Notes: generated by a model from the letters alone, not told the origin. 64,000 nucleotides of DNA from Caulobacteraceae bacterium (GCA_947475415.1 CANJLH010000004.1:124001-188000); one strand, 5' to 3'; positions 44,643-53,234 are shown, counted from the stretch's first letter. Numbers and translations: made by a program.

Positions 44643-44710
44643 TGTCTCATAGTGAAAACCGTAGCCCGGTGAACGCGACCTGGACCTCCGCTTACGAGGT
44701 TCGCGCCTAG
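44642..44710 (+). CDS. 22-residue peptide ORF with perfect ribosome site
   Basis: GTG start, TAG stop, 22 codons. The peptide begins MSHSENRSPV and ends SAYEVRA, with one Trp at residue 14 and one Tyr at 18. It is hydrophilic, with no membrane segment or signal. The start lies 7 bases after AGGAGG in the extreme Shine-Dalgarno element. The ORF contains CTGGACCTCC (44680-44689), which can pair with that element. It is bounded by a predicted promoter and a hairpin terminator, so it forms its own unit between the patatin and isovaleryl-CoA dehydrogenase genes. A leader or sensor peptide is inferred; I recognise no homologue. Confidence 0.6.
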   Translation: MSHSENRSPVNATWTSAYEVRA

Positions 44711-44757
44711 GCCTTTGGTTTGGCAGAGGTCGCGGCCGCGCTGCGGTCCGACTATGG

Positions 44758-44788
44758 AAAGGCCGCCCCCGACAACGGGGCGGCCTTT
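44758..44788. terminator. bidirectional hairpin terminator
   Basis: A perfect 12-bp stem, AAAGGCCGCCCC (44758-44769) with GGGGCGGCCTTT (44777-44788), and a 7-nt loop. On the plus strand only TTT of the stem follows before CGCATTT; on the minus strand TTT then CCATAG. It would end the 22-codon ORF transcript (+) and the isovaleryl-CoA dehydrogenase transcript (-). Confidence 0.8.
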
Positions 44789-44793
44789 CGCAT

Positions 44794-45960
44794 TTACGCT
44801 CCGATCAACTCACGACCGATCAAAAAACGCCGAATTTCATTTGTGCCTGCGCCGATGTCGTAAAGCTTGGCGTCCCGAGCCAGACGCTCCACCGGGAACT
44901 CCTTGGTATAGCCTGCGCCGCCCAGGGCCTGTACGGCCTCCATGGACACGCGCACCGCATTCTCGCTGGCCATAAGTATCGCACCGGCGGCGTCGAAACG
45001 CGTGGTGCGTCCGGCGTCGCAGGCCCTGGCGACCGCGTAGACGTAGGCGCGGGCCGAATTGAGCGCAACGTACATGTCGGCGATCTTGCCTTGCATAAGC
45101 TGGAACCCGCCGATGGATTGGCCGAACTGCTTACGGTCCCGCACATAGGGCAACACAACGTCGAGGCATGCCTGCATGATGCCTAGCGGTCCGCCGGCCA
45201 GCACCGCGCGCTCATAGTCCAGGCCGCTCATCAGGACGCCAACACCACCGTTCTCCGGACCAATCACGTTCTCTTCGGGAACTTCGCAGTCCTCGAAGAT
45301 CAATTCGGCGGTGTCGGAACCGCGCATCCCCATCTTGTCCAGCTTGGCGCCCGTCGAAAATCCTTTGAAACCCTTCTCAATAAGGAAGGCCGTGACGCCC
45401 CGGCTGCCGGACTCCGGCGCCGTCTTGGCATAAACGACCAGCACGTCGGCATGGGGGCCATTGGTGATCCAGAACTTGGTCCCATTCAGAACGAAGCGGT
45501 CGCCATTGCGGTCTGCGCGCAGGCGCATGGACACAACGTCGGATCCAGCGCCGGCTTCGCTCATCGCAAGTGCGCCGACATGCTCTCCACTGATAAGTTT
45601 TGGCAAATAGCGGCGCTTCTGAGCATCAGATCCCCACCGGCGAATCTGATTCACGCACAGATTGGAATGGGCGCCATAGGACAGCCCTATTGCGGCGGAA
45701 GCCCGGCTGACCTCCTCCATCGCCACCACATGCTCAAGATAGCCGAGACCCGCCCCGCCGAATTCCTCCTCCACGGTGACACCCAGCAGACCAAGCGCGC
45801 CCAGTTGCGGCCATAGCTCGCGTGGGAAACTGTTGGCCGCATCGATCTGCGCAGCGCGCGGTGCGATACGCTCGGCTGCGAAACGGCCGGCGACCTCGCG
45901 GATCGCATCAGCGGCTTCGCCAAGACTGAATTCGAGGGCCAGACCAGGACTTGTGCTCAT
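44794..45960 (-). CDS. ivd: isovaleryl-CoA dehydrogenase
   Basis: 388 aa acyl-CoA dehydrogenase. It oxidises isovaleryl-CoA to 3-methylcrotonyl-CoA with FAD, passing electrons to ETF. The signature of this subfamily, [14 protein letters not shown], places the catalytic Glu in helix G (E of DYER), unlike general acyl-CoA dehydrogenases where it is near the C-terminus. [40 protein letters not shown] and [20 protein letters not shown] complete the match. It feeds the MCC carboxylase encoded 2-6 kb away. It is transcribed toward the terminator shared with the tiny ORF. Confidence 0.95.
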   Translation of the reverse strand: MSTSPGLALEFSLGEAADAIREVAGRFAAERIAPRAAQIDAANSFPRELWPQLGALGLLGVTVEEEFGGAGLGYLEHVVAMEEVSRASAAIGLSYGAHSNLCVNQIRRWGSDAQKRRYLPKLISGEHVGALAMSEAGAGSDVVSMRLRADRNGDRFVLNGTKFWITNGPHADVLVVYAKTAPESGSRGVTAFLIEKGFKGFSTGAKLDKMGMRGSDTAELIFEDCEVPEENVIGPENGGVGVLMSGLDYERAVLAGGPLGIMQACLDVVLPYVRDRKQFGQSIGGFQLMQGKIADMYVALNSARAYVYAVARACDAGRTTRFDAAGAILMASENAVRVSMEAVQALGGAGYTKEFPVERLARDAKLYDIGAGTNEIRRFLIGRELIGA

Positions 45961-46001
45961 GTGGTCGAGTTAGCATGCGACGTGGAACCCGCGAAGCACC
46001 G

Positions 46002-46520
46002 TCAAATCAAAAGACTGCCTGTGTCCGCCCCCGACTGCTCGAACCAACGATCGGCCGCCGAACAGAAAATCCACATTCCTGCAATTCCGAGGAGCCACCC
46101 CACGCCCATCGAGCTGCCGCCACGCAATCCGATCTGCGGAGCGAGATCGAACGTCCAATAGAACCCGCCGAGAAAAAGCAGCAGGCCCATCGCACCGAGT
46201 GACGCGAGTGAAAGCATGTTTCCTGACGCCCTCGCAGCCCGGCTCGCTGCGACAAAGGTAGGATTTGGCGTAAGTTGATCCTTCGCGTCCGTCGCCCCTG
46301 TTTCTGGCGCGTTTCTCCGGATGTCTATGACCCGGGAGGTATTGCCAACGGACGACGGGGGCTCCTGTTCGACGCCCAACGCCGCAGTCGACGATCGGTC
46401 AACCTCTGGGCTAGCGGAGCCATAGCCTTCGAACCGCCTGATCAGTTCGATCGCGGTCCGCGACAATTCGTCATGCGGATTCGCCGCCTGTTGGCCCAAA
46501 ATGGCGCGCTCAAGTTTCAT
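46002..46520 (-). CDS. hypothetical membrane protein
   Basis: 172 aa. The first 95 residues are polar (KLERAILGQQAANPHDELSRTAIELIRRFEG...). Two hydrophobic segments follow at about 101-122 and 137-155, and a short charged tail ends the protein. It lacks a convincing ribosome site, and no family is recognised. Its minus-strand frame has no overlap with known genes; the long plus-strand frame crossing it reads through into mgtE antisense and is a shadow. It may be an accessory of the neighbouring mgtE by position only. Confidence 0.5.
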   Translation of the reverse strand: MKLERAILGQQAANPHDELSRTAIELIRRFEGYGSASPEVDRSSTAALGVEQEPPSSVGNTSRVIDIRRNAPETGATDAKDQLTPNPTFVAASRAARASGNMLSLASLGAMGLLLFLGGFYWTFDLAPQIGLRGGSSMGVGWLLGIAGMWIFCSAADRWFEQSGADTGSLLI

Positions 46521-46549
46521 AGAACTCAGTTATGCAAGTTCAGAACCCT

Positions 46550-47980
46550 TTACGTAACGATTAGAGCGGCCAAGCCTAGGAATGCCAAAAAGCCCATAAA
46601 GTCAGTCACGAAGGTGACGAAAATCGATGACGACACGGCAGGATCGCGGCCAAGTCGCTCCAGGGCCAACGGCGCCAAGATCCCGGCCACCGACGCGATG
46701 AAGACATTTATCACCAAAGCCAGGGCCACGGTGAGCGATAACCGAGGATCGTGGAACCATAGGAAGACCGCGCCTGACATCACCGCGGCAAGCACCGCAC
46801 CGTTGGACAGCCCTACGGCAAGCTCCCGCCGGATTATCCGAGTCGCGTTGGCCGCGTTCAGTTCCCGATTGGCCAGCGCGCGCACGGCGACGGCCAGGGT
46901 TTGGGTTCCAGCATTGCCGCCCAGGGACGCAACGATTGGCATCAGTATGGCGAGCGTTACCAGTTTGGTGATCTCACCCTGAAATGCGCCGATGACACTG
47001 ACGGCCACACTTGCTGTCAAAAGATTCAACACAAGCCAGGGAAGCCGCGAGCGCACGATGCCCAGAATACCGGCGTCACGCCCAGCATCGGACACACCGG
47101 CCAGGGCGAGGATGTCCTCATCGCTCTCCTCCTGAATGACGCCCACGATGTCATCGACGGTTATCTGACCCACGAGCCGACCGCCGCTCTCAACCACAGG
47201 CGCTGAGATCAAGTGGTACTTGTCGAAAATATAGGCCACTTCCTCCTGGTCCATATCGACAGGAATTTCCGTGACCGGCTCCATGACCTGGGCCAACGGC
47301 GTGGAAGGACGGGCGCGCAGCAACTGACTGACCGCCAAGGCGCCGACCGGGCGGTTTGCCGGGTCGACCACATAAACGTCGAAGAACAACTCCGGTAGAT
47401 CGTCACGGTCGCGCCGCAAGTGATCGATCGTCTGGCCAACGGTCCAGAACTGTGGGGCCGCGACCACCTCACGCTGCATGAGGCGACCCGCAGTTTCGTC
47501 TTCGTAGGCGAGCGAGGTTTCGATCGCGACACGGTCGCTTTCGTCCATCGCAGCCAGGACCTGGGCGCGCTTATCCTCCTCCAGATCGTCGGCCACGTCA
47601 GCGGCGTCATCCGATTCCATCTCGCCAAGGGCGCGGGCCAGGGTGTCGTGAGGAACGAAGGCGAGGATCTCCTCGCGGATATCGGTGTCCAGTTCCGAGA
47701 GGATATCGGCCAAAGATTCCGGATTCAGGTGAGCGATGGCGACTTCGCGATAGTCCGGCGACAGAAAGCCCATGAGGTCGGCGACGTCCTCCGGACGCAG
47801 AGCGTCAAGAAGTTCGCGTAGCCGCTCGGAGTCGCCGCGGTCAGCGGCGTCCATGACCATGGCGACAAACTCAGGCGCCAGCGCGTAATCCTCGCGCAGG
47901 GCCATGTCTTCCAGGTCTTCAACAGGCTTCTCAGGAGTCCGCTCTGAAAGGTCGGTCGGTTCGGCCACTTCTCGGCTCAT
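46550..47980 (-). CDS. mgtE: magnesium transporter MgtE
   Basis: 476 aa with GGGAGG 6 bases before ATG. An N-terminal acidic superhelical domain (about 45-150, LLDALRPEDVADLMGFLSPDYRE) is followed by a CBS pair (about 155-280) and five transmembrane helices. The pore pattern PIVASLGGNAGTQTLAV lies near residue 345-361. Mg-sensing acidic residues line the N- and CBS domains and gate the channel. It imports Mg2+ (and Co2+) across the inner membrane. A tRNA-Leu gene lies upstream on the same strand. Confidence 0.96.
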   Translation of the reverse strand: MSREVAEPTDLSERTPEKPVEDLEDMALREDYALAPEFVAMVMDAADRGDSERLRELLDALRPEDVADLMGFLSPDYREVAIAHLNPESLADILSELDTDIREEILAFVPHDTLARALGEMESDDAADVADDLEEDKRAQVLAAMDESDRVAIETSLAYEDETAGRLMQREVVAAPQFWTVGQTIDHLRRDRDDLPELFFDVYVVDPANRPVGALAVSQLLRARPSTPLAQVMEPVTEIPVDMDQEEVAYIFDKYHLISAPVVESGGRLVGQITVDDIVGVIQEESDEDILALAGVSDAGRDAGILGIVRSRLPWLVLNLLTASVAVSVIGAFQGEITKLVTLAILMPIVASLGGNAGTQTLAVAVRALANRELNAANATRIIRRELAVGLSNGAVLAAVMSGAVFLWFHDPRLSLTVALALVINVFIASVAGILAPLALERLGRDPAVSSSIFVTFVTDFMGFLAFLGLAALIVT

Positions 47981-48031
47981 GCGGACCTCCCTATCGGACA
48001 GCTATATCCCTGTTTGCTGATACCCACTCAC

Positions 48032-48116
48032 TGGTGCGGTCGAGAAGACTCGAACTTCCACGGGTTGCCCCACAGCGACCTCAACGCTGCGCGTCTACCA
48101 ATTCCGCCACGACCGC
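48032..48116 (-). tRNA. tRNA-Leu, anticodon GAG
   Basis: 85 nt including encoded CCA (48032-48034). The acceptor stem GCGGTCG pairs with CGACCGC over 7 bp. The D arm is GCGGAATTGGTAGACGCGC, the anticodon loop is TTGAGGT (GAG at forward 48080-48082), a long class II variable arm TGTGGGGCAACCCGTG follows, and the T loop is GTTCGAGTC. It reads CUC/CUU codons. Confidence 0.97.
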
Positions 48117-48176
48117 TCGTGGTGAGGCGCGGGGCGTAGCAAACCCCCGCCGGTTTGTGAAGGCTGCCCGACCGCC

Positions 48177-48431
48177 TTAGGCGGCGCCGCCGGCCAAATA
48201 GTCGAGCACGTCGGCCGCGCGCGTGACCGTGATGGATATCCGATCGTCCTGGATCTGGATCTCACCGCGGGCGACCGGGTGGTTGTTAGCTAGAATCCAG
48301 ACCTCGTCATTCACCGTTGCGTCGAGCGGAATCACCGCACCGCGCCCCATGCGCAGCAGTTGCTGCATGGGTAGGATCGAGCGCCCAAGCACCACCTGGA
48401 TATCGACGTTGACGGCGTTAACCTGACTCAA
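48177..48431 (-). CDS. short FliN/SpoA family protein, flagellar motor switch-like
   Basis: 84 aa, from TTG 48431 with GAGG 7 bases upstream. [34 protein letters not shown] (about 4-37), then [28 protein letters not shown] is the SpoA/FliN beta-barrel core. FliN forms part of the C-ring switch. It is a bare core without the N-terminal extension of enteric FliN, and it stands apart from any flagellar cluster in the window. Confidence 0.85.
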   Translation of the reverse strand: MSQVNAVNVDIQVVLGRSILPMQQLLRMGRGAVIPLDATVNDEVWILANNHPVARGEIQIQDDRISITVTRAADVLDYLAGGAA

Positions 48432-48503
48432 GGCGCAACCTCATGCGGCCGGATTGAACACAGACTTTGCGTCACAGCCGCCATGGGACCACATTGCGCG
48501 GAC

Positions 48504-49202
48504 ATGCTTGACCGCACGTTAAACTCACTCGCTTTCCTTAGGCCTGACGGCCTGGCCGCCGATTGGGCGGTATCACCGGAGCCGGTGGAATATCCCGCCG
48601 CAGTCGCCGCCATGGAGGCGCGCGCGTCGGCGATCGCCCATGGACAGGCTCGCGAACTTGTCTGGCTGCTGCAGCATCCTGCCCTCTATACGGCCGGCGT
48701 GTCCGCAAGACCGCAGGACCTGATCGATTCTGACCGGTTTCCAGTGTTCCAGAGCGGCCGTGGCGGTCAGTTCACCTATCATGGGCCCGGCCAACGCGTA
48801 GTTTATCTGATGCTGGATCTGAACGCCCGGGGTCGCGACGTGCGCGCATTCGTCTCAGCCCTTGAAGGTTGGCTGATCGAGGCCCTCGCGCGCCTGGGCG
48901 TCGCCGGCGACGTGCGACCGGGCCGTGTTGGTGTCTGGGTGGCGCGGCCCGGTCGCGAGGACAAGATTGCGGCGATCGGGGTGAAGGTGCGCCGCTGGGT
49001 TTCATTCCATGGTGTGGCGCTGAACGTGGCGCCGGATCTGTCGCATTTTTCGGGCATCGTCCCCTGCGGGGTCAGCGAGCATGGCGTCACAAGCCTTGCG
49101 GACCTTGGCGCGCCGGCGACGATGGACGCTGCAGACACGGCATTGCGAGAGAGTTTTGTGAATATTTTCGGCGCTGTCGCGGCGTCTGCGGCGCCAGCCT
49201 AG
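48504..49202 (+). CDS. lipB: octanoyltransferase LipB
   Basis: 232 aa from ATG 48504; an in-frame ATG at 48483 is possible. It transfers octanoyl from ACP to lipoyl domains, the first step of lipoate attachment. Motifs: QHPALYTAG (about 56-64), [33 protein letters not shown] with the catalytic Lys, and [14 protein letters not shown] with catalytic Cys near residue 185. lipA is not in the window. Its stop overlaps the convergent lipoprotein gene by 4 bp. Confidence 0.95.
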   Translation: MLDRTLNSLAFLRPDGLAADWAVSPEPVEYPAAVAAMEARASAIAHGQARELVWLLQHPALYTAGVSARPQDLIDSDRFPVFQSGRGGQFTYHGPGQRVVYLMLDLNARGRDVRAFVSALEGWLIEALARLGVAGDVRPGRVGVWVARPGREDKIAAIGVKVRRWVSFHGVALNVAPDLSHFSGIVPCGVSEHGVTSLADLGAPATMDAADTALRESFVNIFGAVAASAAPA

Positions 49203-49588
49203 TCCGCAAGTTTGTCATTTGTCGCGGTGGAGTTGAAGCTCTTGCCGCCAGGAATTCGGATCGTCGTCGGCGGCCGCGTTGGGTTAATTGGCACGGACAG
49301 GACGAGAGTGTGGAACACCCGCTCAGCGGCCAATTTGTTGTCTGTGGATATGCAGAGATCGAATTCGCCTTCACGACCCCAAGGCCGTCGCGTCACGTTC
49401 TTGTCAAAGGCCAAGTGATCCAGAACCTCGTCGACGATACGAACGGCCTCCTGGTCAATTCCGCAACAGATGCTGGTGAAGCTGACGATCACGGAGGGGC
49501 GCGGGCAGGTCTGATCTTCGTCTGCGACTTTCGGGGACGTTGCACATCCGAGCGCCAACAGCGCCAGTAGAGACGAAGCGCGCCTCAC
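49199..49588 (-). CDS. small lipoprotein coupled to a DUF805 membrane protein
   Basis: 129 aa from GTG 49588, whose GTGA overlaps the stop of the DUF805 gene. A longer frame to 49765 lies in an antisense extension and is not used. The lipobox LALGC gives lipidated Cys near residue 15. The mature part has a double Cys (SICCGID) and [24 protein letters not shown]. The function is unknown. It is translated together with the membrane protein. Confidence 0.6.
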   Translation of the reverse strand: MRRASSLLALLALGCATSPKVADEDQTCPRPSVIVSFTSICCGIDQEAVRIVDEVLDHLAFDKNVTRRPWGREGEFDLCISTDNKLAAERVFHTLVLSVPINPTRPPTTIRIPGGKSFNSTATNDKLAD

Positions 49589-49995
49589 GTTAGGGCCGCC
49601 TGCGGACGCAGCGGATTGGAGCCAAAGCGGTTGGAGCCCTGCTCTCCGGCAAGGACGCCCAGCTCGACGGAGGCCCAGATCAGCACCAGGGCGAACAGGA
49701 AGTCGAAGAATCCCACAGGTTGCGGCCACACGGCCACGGCGCCGCTCAGAATCAGGGCCGCCCACCAGCCAGAGCGCCCTCGATCATGCAGTCGCTTGGA
49801 AATCACACAGGCGCCGCAGAAGAACAGCGCAGGATAGAATATCCAACCGGTCACCCAGTGCAGCGTCGGCCCCACAATGGCTTCATAGAGGGCGGCCAGC
49901 AAAATCAAGAACATTGCCGCCAGCAGGAACGGCGTGCGAGACAGGCGTCCATCGGCGGAAAAGAACGTCTCAGCCAGGTCACCGCCGCGCCCCAT
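49585..49995 (-). CDS. DUF805 family membrane protein
   Basis: 136 aa from ATG 49995, preceded by GGAGG at 8 bases; the longer frame to 50409 runs antisense to msrB. ETFFSADGRLSRTPFLL, then ISKRLHDRGRSGWW is the DUF805 pattern, with about four transmembrane helices. DUF805 proteins are small inner-membrane proteins of unknown function. It is followed by a coupled lipoprotein gene and is divergent to msrB. Confidence 0.85.
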   Translation of the reverse strand: MGRGGDLAETFFSADGRLSRTPFLLAAMFLILLAALYEAIVGPTLHWVTGWIFYPALFFCGACVISKRLHDRGRSGWWAALILSGAVAVWPQPVGFFDFLFALVLIWASVELGVLAGEQGSNRFGSNPLRPQAALT

Positions 49996-50067
49996 ATAGC
50001 CAGCCTCCAAAGAATCTATGGAAACGATACCTTGGCTATCGGCGTGACGCGATCCAAGATCATCCCC

Positions 50068-50529
50068 ATGACTGAAACCACCACCTTCGATTTGACCCCG
50101 CCCACCGATCTGGAACGCCAGCGCCTGGAAGCCGGCCTCACACCCGCCGAAGCCGAGGTGTTGCTGCGCCACGGCACGGAGGCGCCGTTCTGCGGCGGTC
50201 TTCTGGATAACAAGGTCGACGGTGTCTACTGCTGCCGGCTGTGCGGCCTGCCGCTGTTCCGGGCGCACACCAAGTTCGAGAGCGGTACAGGTTGGCCGAG
50301 TTTCTACGCGCCGATCGACGAAGCCAACGTCAAGGCAGTGAAGGACGTCAGCTACGGCATGGTTCGGATCGAGACCCGTTGCGCCCGCTGCGACTCTCAT
50401 CAGGGACATGTGTTTCCGGACGGTCCGCCGCCGACCCGGCTGCGATACTGCATCAACTCCGTGTCACTGGAATTCGTCGCCAGCGGCCAGCCGCTGCGCG
50501 ATCCGCTAGGCCGGGGTGACGGCGCCTAA
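50068..50529 (+). CDS. msrB: peptide-methionine (R)-S-oxide reductase MsrB
   Basis: 153 aa from ATG 50068; the longer frame from 49720 is antisense to the DUF805 gene. The MsrB fold shows GTEAPFCGG, a zinc pair CRLCG and CARCDSHQGHVFPDGPPPT with the second CxxC, and the catalytic Cys in RYCINSVSLEF near residue 131. It reduces R-methionine sulfoxide in proteins with thioredoxin. No signal peptide, so it is cytoplasmic. The end overlaps the ATP12 gene stop. Confidence 0.95.
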   Translation: MTETTTFDLTPPTDLERQRLEAGLTPAEAEVLLRHGTEAPFCGGLLDNKVDGVYCCRLCGLPLFRAHTKFESGTGWPSFYAPIDEANVKAVKDVSYGMVRIETRCARCDSHQGHVFPDGPPPTRLRYCINSVSLEFVASGQPLRDPLGRGDGA

Positions 50530-51251
50530 TTCAGAGCAGCGAACCAGCGGCCCAGCATCCGCGCCTCCTGGCGCAGACGTGCGGTGCGTTCTGCGGCCTC
50601 GACATCGACGCCCCAGCGCTCCTCTTGCCAAGCTTCATCCAGACGGGAGAGGTCAAAAGCCGTCTCTGCATCAACCCAGGCCCGCAGGGCGGCGATCGCA
50701 AGGACCGTTGAACCGAACAGGGCCGCGCCAAACGCCAGGCCCGCAAGGCGGAACTCATCCAACTCCAGCGCCATCTCTCTAACGCGGTTCAGGGAGCTCT
50801 GCGGCTGGGTCTGGTGAACGATCCCGGCGGCGCGTACGAGCTCCACGCCGGCCTCGTGCTTGACGCGTATCAACAGGGGGTCCCAGTGCTCGGCCTGTCG
50901 CGCCACCAGGCTCTGCGGATTTTCGGCCCGGTAACATATGAGATCGCTGGCGGCGAACGCGGCGATCTGGTCGGCTGTGGCGGCGCGGGCTTTGGGAATC
51001 GAGTCGATTGCAGTGTTGGCCAGCCGCGTGGCGTGCATGGAGGCCATCTCGATGATCTCATCTTGGGTGGCCCATTCCTCCGCCACTTGGGCGGCGATGG
51101 CCTCTGAGGGAACGATCAGGTGTGTTCCGCCGGGCGTACGCAAGATGCGGCCGTCCAACTGAACGGAGAACCCGCTTTCAGCCGCCGCCACTTCGACCGA
51201 CTTGTAGAACCGGCGAGGCTTGCTGTTCGCTTCCTTGAACCCGCGCTTCAC
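50526..51251 (-). CDS. ATP12 family F1-ATPase assembly chaperone
   Basis: 241 aa, GTG start overlapping the upstream rluA stop by GTGA. RRFYKSVEVAAAESGFSVQLDGRILRTPGGTHLIVPS (about 13-48), EWATQDEIIEMASMHATRLANTAID and RAENPQSLVARQAEHWDPLLIRV match the ATP12 family. In mitochondria it escorts the alpha subunit during F1 assembly; the alphaproteobacterial role is inferred to be the same. It is last of a crcB-rluA-ATP12 operon. Confidence 0.94.
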   Translation of the reverse strand: MKRGFKEANSKPRRFYKSVEVAAAESGFSVQLDGRILRTPGGTHLIVPSEAIAAQVAEEWATQDEIIEMASMHATRLANTAIDSIPKARAATADQIAAFAASDLICYRAENPQSLVARQAEHWDPLLIRVKHEAGVELVRAAGIVHQTQPQSSLNRVREMALELDEFRLAGLAFGAALFGSTVLAIAALRAWVDAETAFDLSRLDEAWQEERWGVDVEAAERTARLRQEARMLGRWFAALN

Positions 51252-52240
51252 CGCGACCTCCTCGATGCTCGGCCGAACGGTTCACGATCGGCCTCATGCT
51301 CATCAAACCCAAAGCGCTCGAACCCGGCGCGCATCTCAGCACTGAGCGGCGCCTCCAGAGTAAGGGTTCCACCGGCCGGATGCGGCAAGATCAGGCGGCG
51401 GGCGTGCAGTTGCAGCTTCAAATCGCCGGACAGTTCCCCAGAGACTTCGTCACCATATTTGGGGTCTCCCAGGATCGGGTGACCCATAGCCTTCATGTGT
51501 GCACGCAATTGATGAGTGCGACCACTACGGGGACGAAGCGCCATCCAAGCCGCACGCGGCCCAGCCCGGGCGATGGTGACGAACTCAGTCTCGGCGGGCT
51601 CGGCGCGGGGGTCCTTGGGGTCGGCTGGAACCATTAACTCGCGGTCGCCGATACCCCGCTTGACCAGGGGCAATTCCAGGATGCCCTCCCCCGGCTTCGG
51701 AAACCCGGCCACGATCGCCCAGTAGGTCTTTTCGGCGCGGCGCCGCGCGAAGGCGCCGGCGAGTTTCGCTGCGGCCTGGGGCGACTTGCCGAGCACAAGC
51801 ACGCCCGAAGTGTCGCGGTCGAGCCGATGCACCAGGCGCGGTCGCGTCAGCCCTTCGCCCCAGGCGCCGAGCAGGCCGTCAACATGACGCGTGGTCTTGG
51901 TCCCACCCTGGACCGCTAGGCCTGCGGGCTTGTTGAGGGCCAGGACCTCATCATCCTCATAGAGCACCAGAGAACGGGCGAAGGCGGCATCGCGCGGGTC
52001 CAGCACGCGTAACGCCGCTGGTTCGCTGGTGGGTTCCGGCAACGGCGGCACACGCACTACCGCCCCGGCCGCCAGTCGATCATCGGCCTTGGCCCGGGCA
52101 CCGTCGACGCGCACCTGGCCCGAGCGGATCAGTTTCTGCAGCTGTCCCTGGCTCAGGTGCGGCCACCGGCGGCGAAACCAGCGATCCAGCCGCACCTCAC
52201 CTTCATCGGCCGCGACGGTGATGGTCTGGACCTGCCTCAC
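51248..52240 (-). CDS. rluC: RluA-family 23S rRNA pseudouridine synthase with S4 domain
   Basis: 330 aa, GTG start overlapping crcB by GTGA. The S4 RNA-binding domain is at about 15-70 (VRLDRWFRRRWPHLSQGQLQKLIRSGQVRVDG). The catalytic domain follows with LVHRLDRDTSGVLVLG, catalytic Asp in RLDRD near 143. It isomerises uridines in 23S rRNA; RluC or RluD specificity cannot be distinguished from sequence alone, so the symbol is tentative. A second S4-less RluA protein is encoded 1.1 kb away. Confidence 0.88.
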   Translation of the reverse strand: MRQVQTITVAADEGEVRLDRWFRRRWPHLSQGQLQKLIRSGQVRVDGARAKADDRLAAGAVVRVPPLPEPTSEPAALRVLDPRDAAFARSLVLYEDDEVLALNKPAGLAVQGGTKTTRHVDGLLGAWGEGLTRPRLVHRLDRDTSGVLVLGKSPQAAAKLAGAFARRRAEKTYWAIVAGFPKPGEGILELPLVKRGIGDRELMVPADPKDPRAEPAETEFVTIARAGPRAAWMALRPRSGRTHQLRAHMKAMGHPILGDPKYGDEVSGELSGDLKLQLHARRLILPHPAGGTLTLEAPLSAEMRAGFERFGFDEHEADREPFGRASRRSR

Positions 52241-52620
52241 GCGAACATCCGGCGGGCCAGGGCCAGACCGGCGAAGACGGCGGCCACCGACAGAAGCGCC
52301 GAGCCCGCGCCATAGGCCGCCGCCTGGCCCCAGGCGCGGGCCTCGATCATCCGGGCCAGGTCCAGGGAATAGGCGGAAAAGGTGGTGAACCCGCCAAGTA
52401 CGCCAACGCCCAACAGCAGGCGCAACCGTTCCTGATCCGCGCCGCCCCGATGCGCCAGAAAGCCCACCAGGAGCCCCATGGCGAGCCCGCCTAGCAGATT
52501 GGCCGCGAACGTGCCGGCGGGCCAGCCGGGGCCGAACGCGCGCAAGGTCGCGGTTCCCAGGAGATAGCGTCCGACCGCGCCCACCGCGCCGCCTGCGCCC
52601 ACGAGTAGCAGGTTCAGCAT
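52237..52620 (-). CDS. crcB: fluoride efflux channel CrcB/Fluc
   Basis: 127 aa, four transmembrane helices. GGAVGAVGRYLLG (about 9-21), GTFAANLLGGLAMGLLVGFL with the pore Asn, and GVLGGFTTFSAYSLDLARM with the Phe-box/TTFS are Fluc motifs. It forms a dual-topology dimer that exports F- from the cytoplasm. No fluoride riboswitch is visible in the 125-bp leader. First gene of the crcB-rluA-ATP12 operon. Confidence 0.95.
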   Translation of the reverse strand: MLNLLLVGAGGAVGAVGRYLLGTATLRAFGPGWPAGTFAANLLGGLAMGLLVGFLAHRGGADQERLRLLLGVGVLGGFTTFSAYSLDLARMIEARAWGQAAAYGAGSALLSVAAVFAGLALARRMFA

Positions 52621-52745
52621 CGGCCCCTTATGCGCCGGCCGCGGTCAGGGTCAAAGCGCCGCCTTTGGCGTTGCAGGGGATGAAAATCGGGTCGGGACAT
52701 TTAGAAATCGCGGATCAATCCCATGCACCCTGGAAATCGGCGCGA

Positions 52746-53234
52746 TCAGACGCGTGGCGCAACCATTTGGCGAACCTCCCGAGCCACATAGACATCGGTG
52801 TCCCTGGGCGCCTGGCCCTTGCCCAAGAGGATCTCAAGCGTCTGGCTGAAGGCCGGCCCGCCGCCCAGGTCGAAACTGGTTCCGAGGCCCAAACCGAAGG
52901 CCGAGTGGCGGCCAAAACTGCCGCTGCCCGCGCCCACGGATAGGGTCGAACCGCCGCCCGGCCGATCCGTGCGGGTGTAACGGTCCGTCACCCGGAACCA
53001 GTCGTAACCCTGTTCGATGGCGAGATCAGCCGCCCGCAAGAGGGCCATGTCCGCCACCTGTTCGGCCGGCGCGCCGGGGCCGCCCTGAAACGTGATCCGA
53101 TAGCGGTCGGTCTCGATGCGAGTGTCGGTGAATCCCACGGCTCTGGGGCCGGCGGCGGCCTGATATAGGGTGGGGGTCGCGGCGCAGGCGCTTAACGCCA
53201 AGGCGGCAAGAAGGGGTGCGATCAGTCGGCGCAT
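52746..53234 (-). CDS. CC0125/CC1285-type lipoprotein
   Basis: 162 aa from ATG 53234 (ATG 53249 is an alternative). The signal ends in LSAC, Cys near 16. The mature sequence LYQAAAGPRAVGFTDTRIETDRYRITFQGGPGAPAEQVADMALLRAADLAIEQGYDWFRV is the hallmark of this Caulobacterales lipoprotein family. A Gly/Ser-rich loop (GGGSTLSVGAGSGSFGRHS) follows, then ...LEILLGKG. The function is unknown, and the protein is probably outer-membrane anchored. Monocistronic. Confidence 0.85.
   Translation of the reverse strand: MRRLIAPLLAALALSACAATPTLYQAAAGPRAVGFTDTRIETDRYRITFQGGPGAPAEQVADMALLRAADLAIEQGYDWFRVTDRYTRTDRPGGGSTLSVGAGSGSFGRHSAFGLGLGTSFDLGGGPAFSQTLEILLGKGQAPRDTDVYVAREVRQMVAPRV

Noticed and set aside
46275..46982. 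235-codon plus-strand open frame
   Set aside because: It runs antisense across the hypothetical gene at 46002 and the end of mgtE; basic shadow composition.
52621..52745. Possible fluoride riboswitch before crcB
   Set aside because: crcB is on the minus strand and begins at 52620, so its leader would be here, but I see no conserved fluoride-aptamer pattern.
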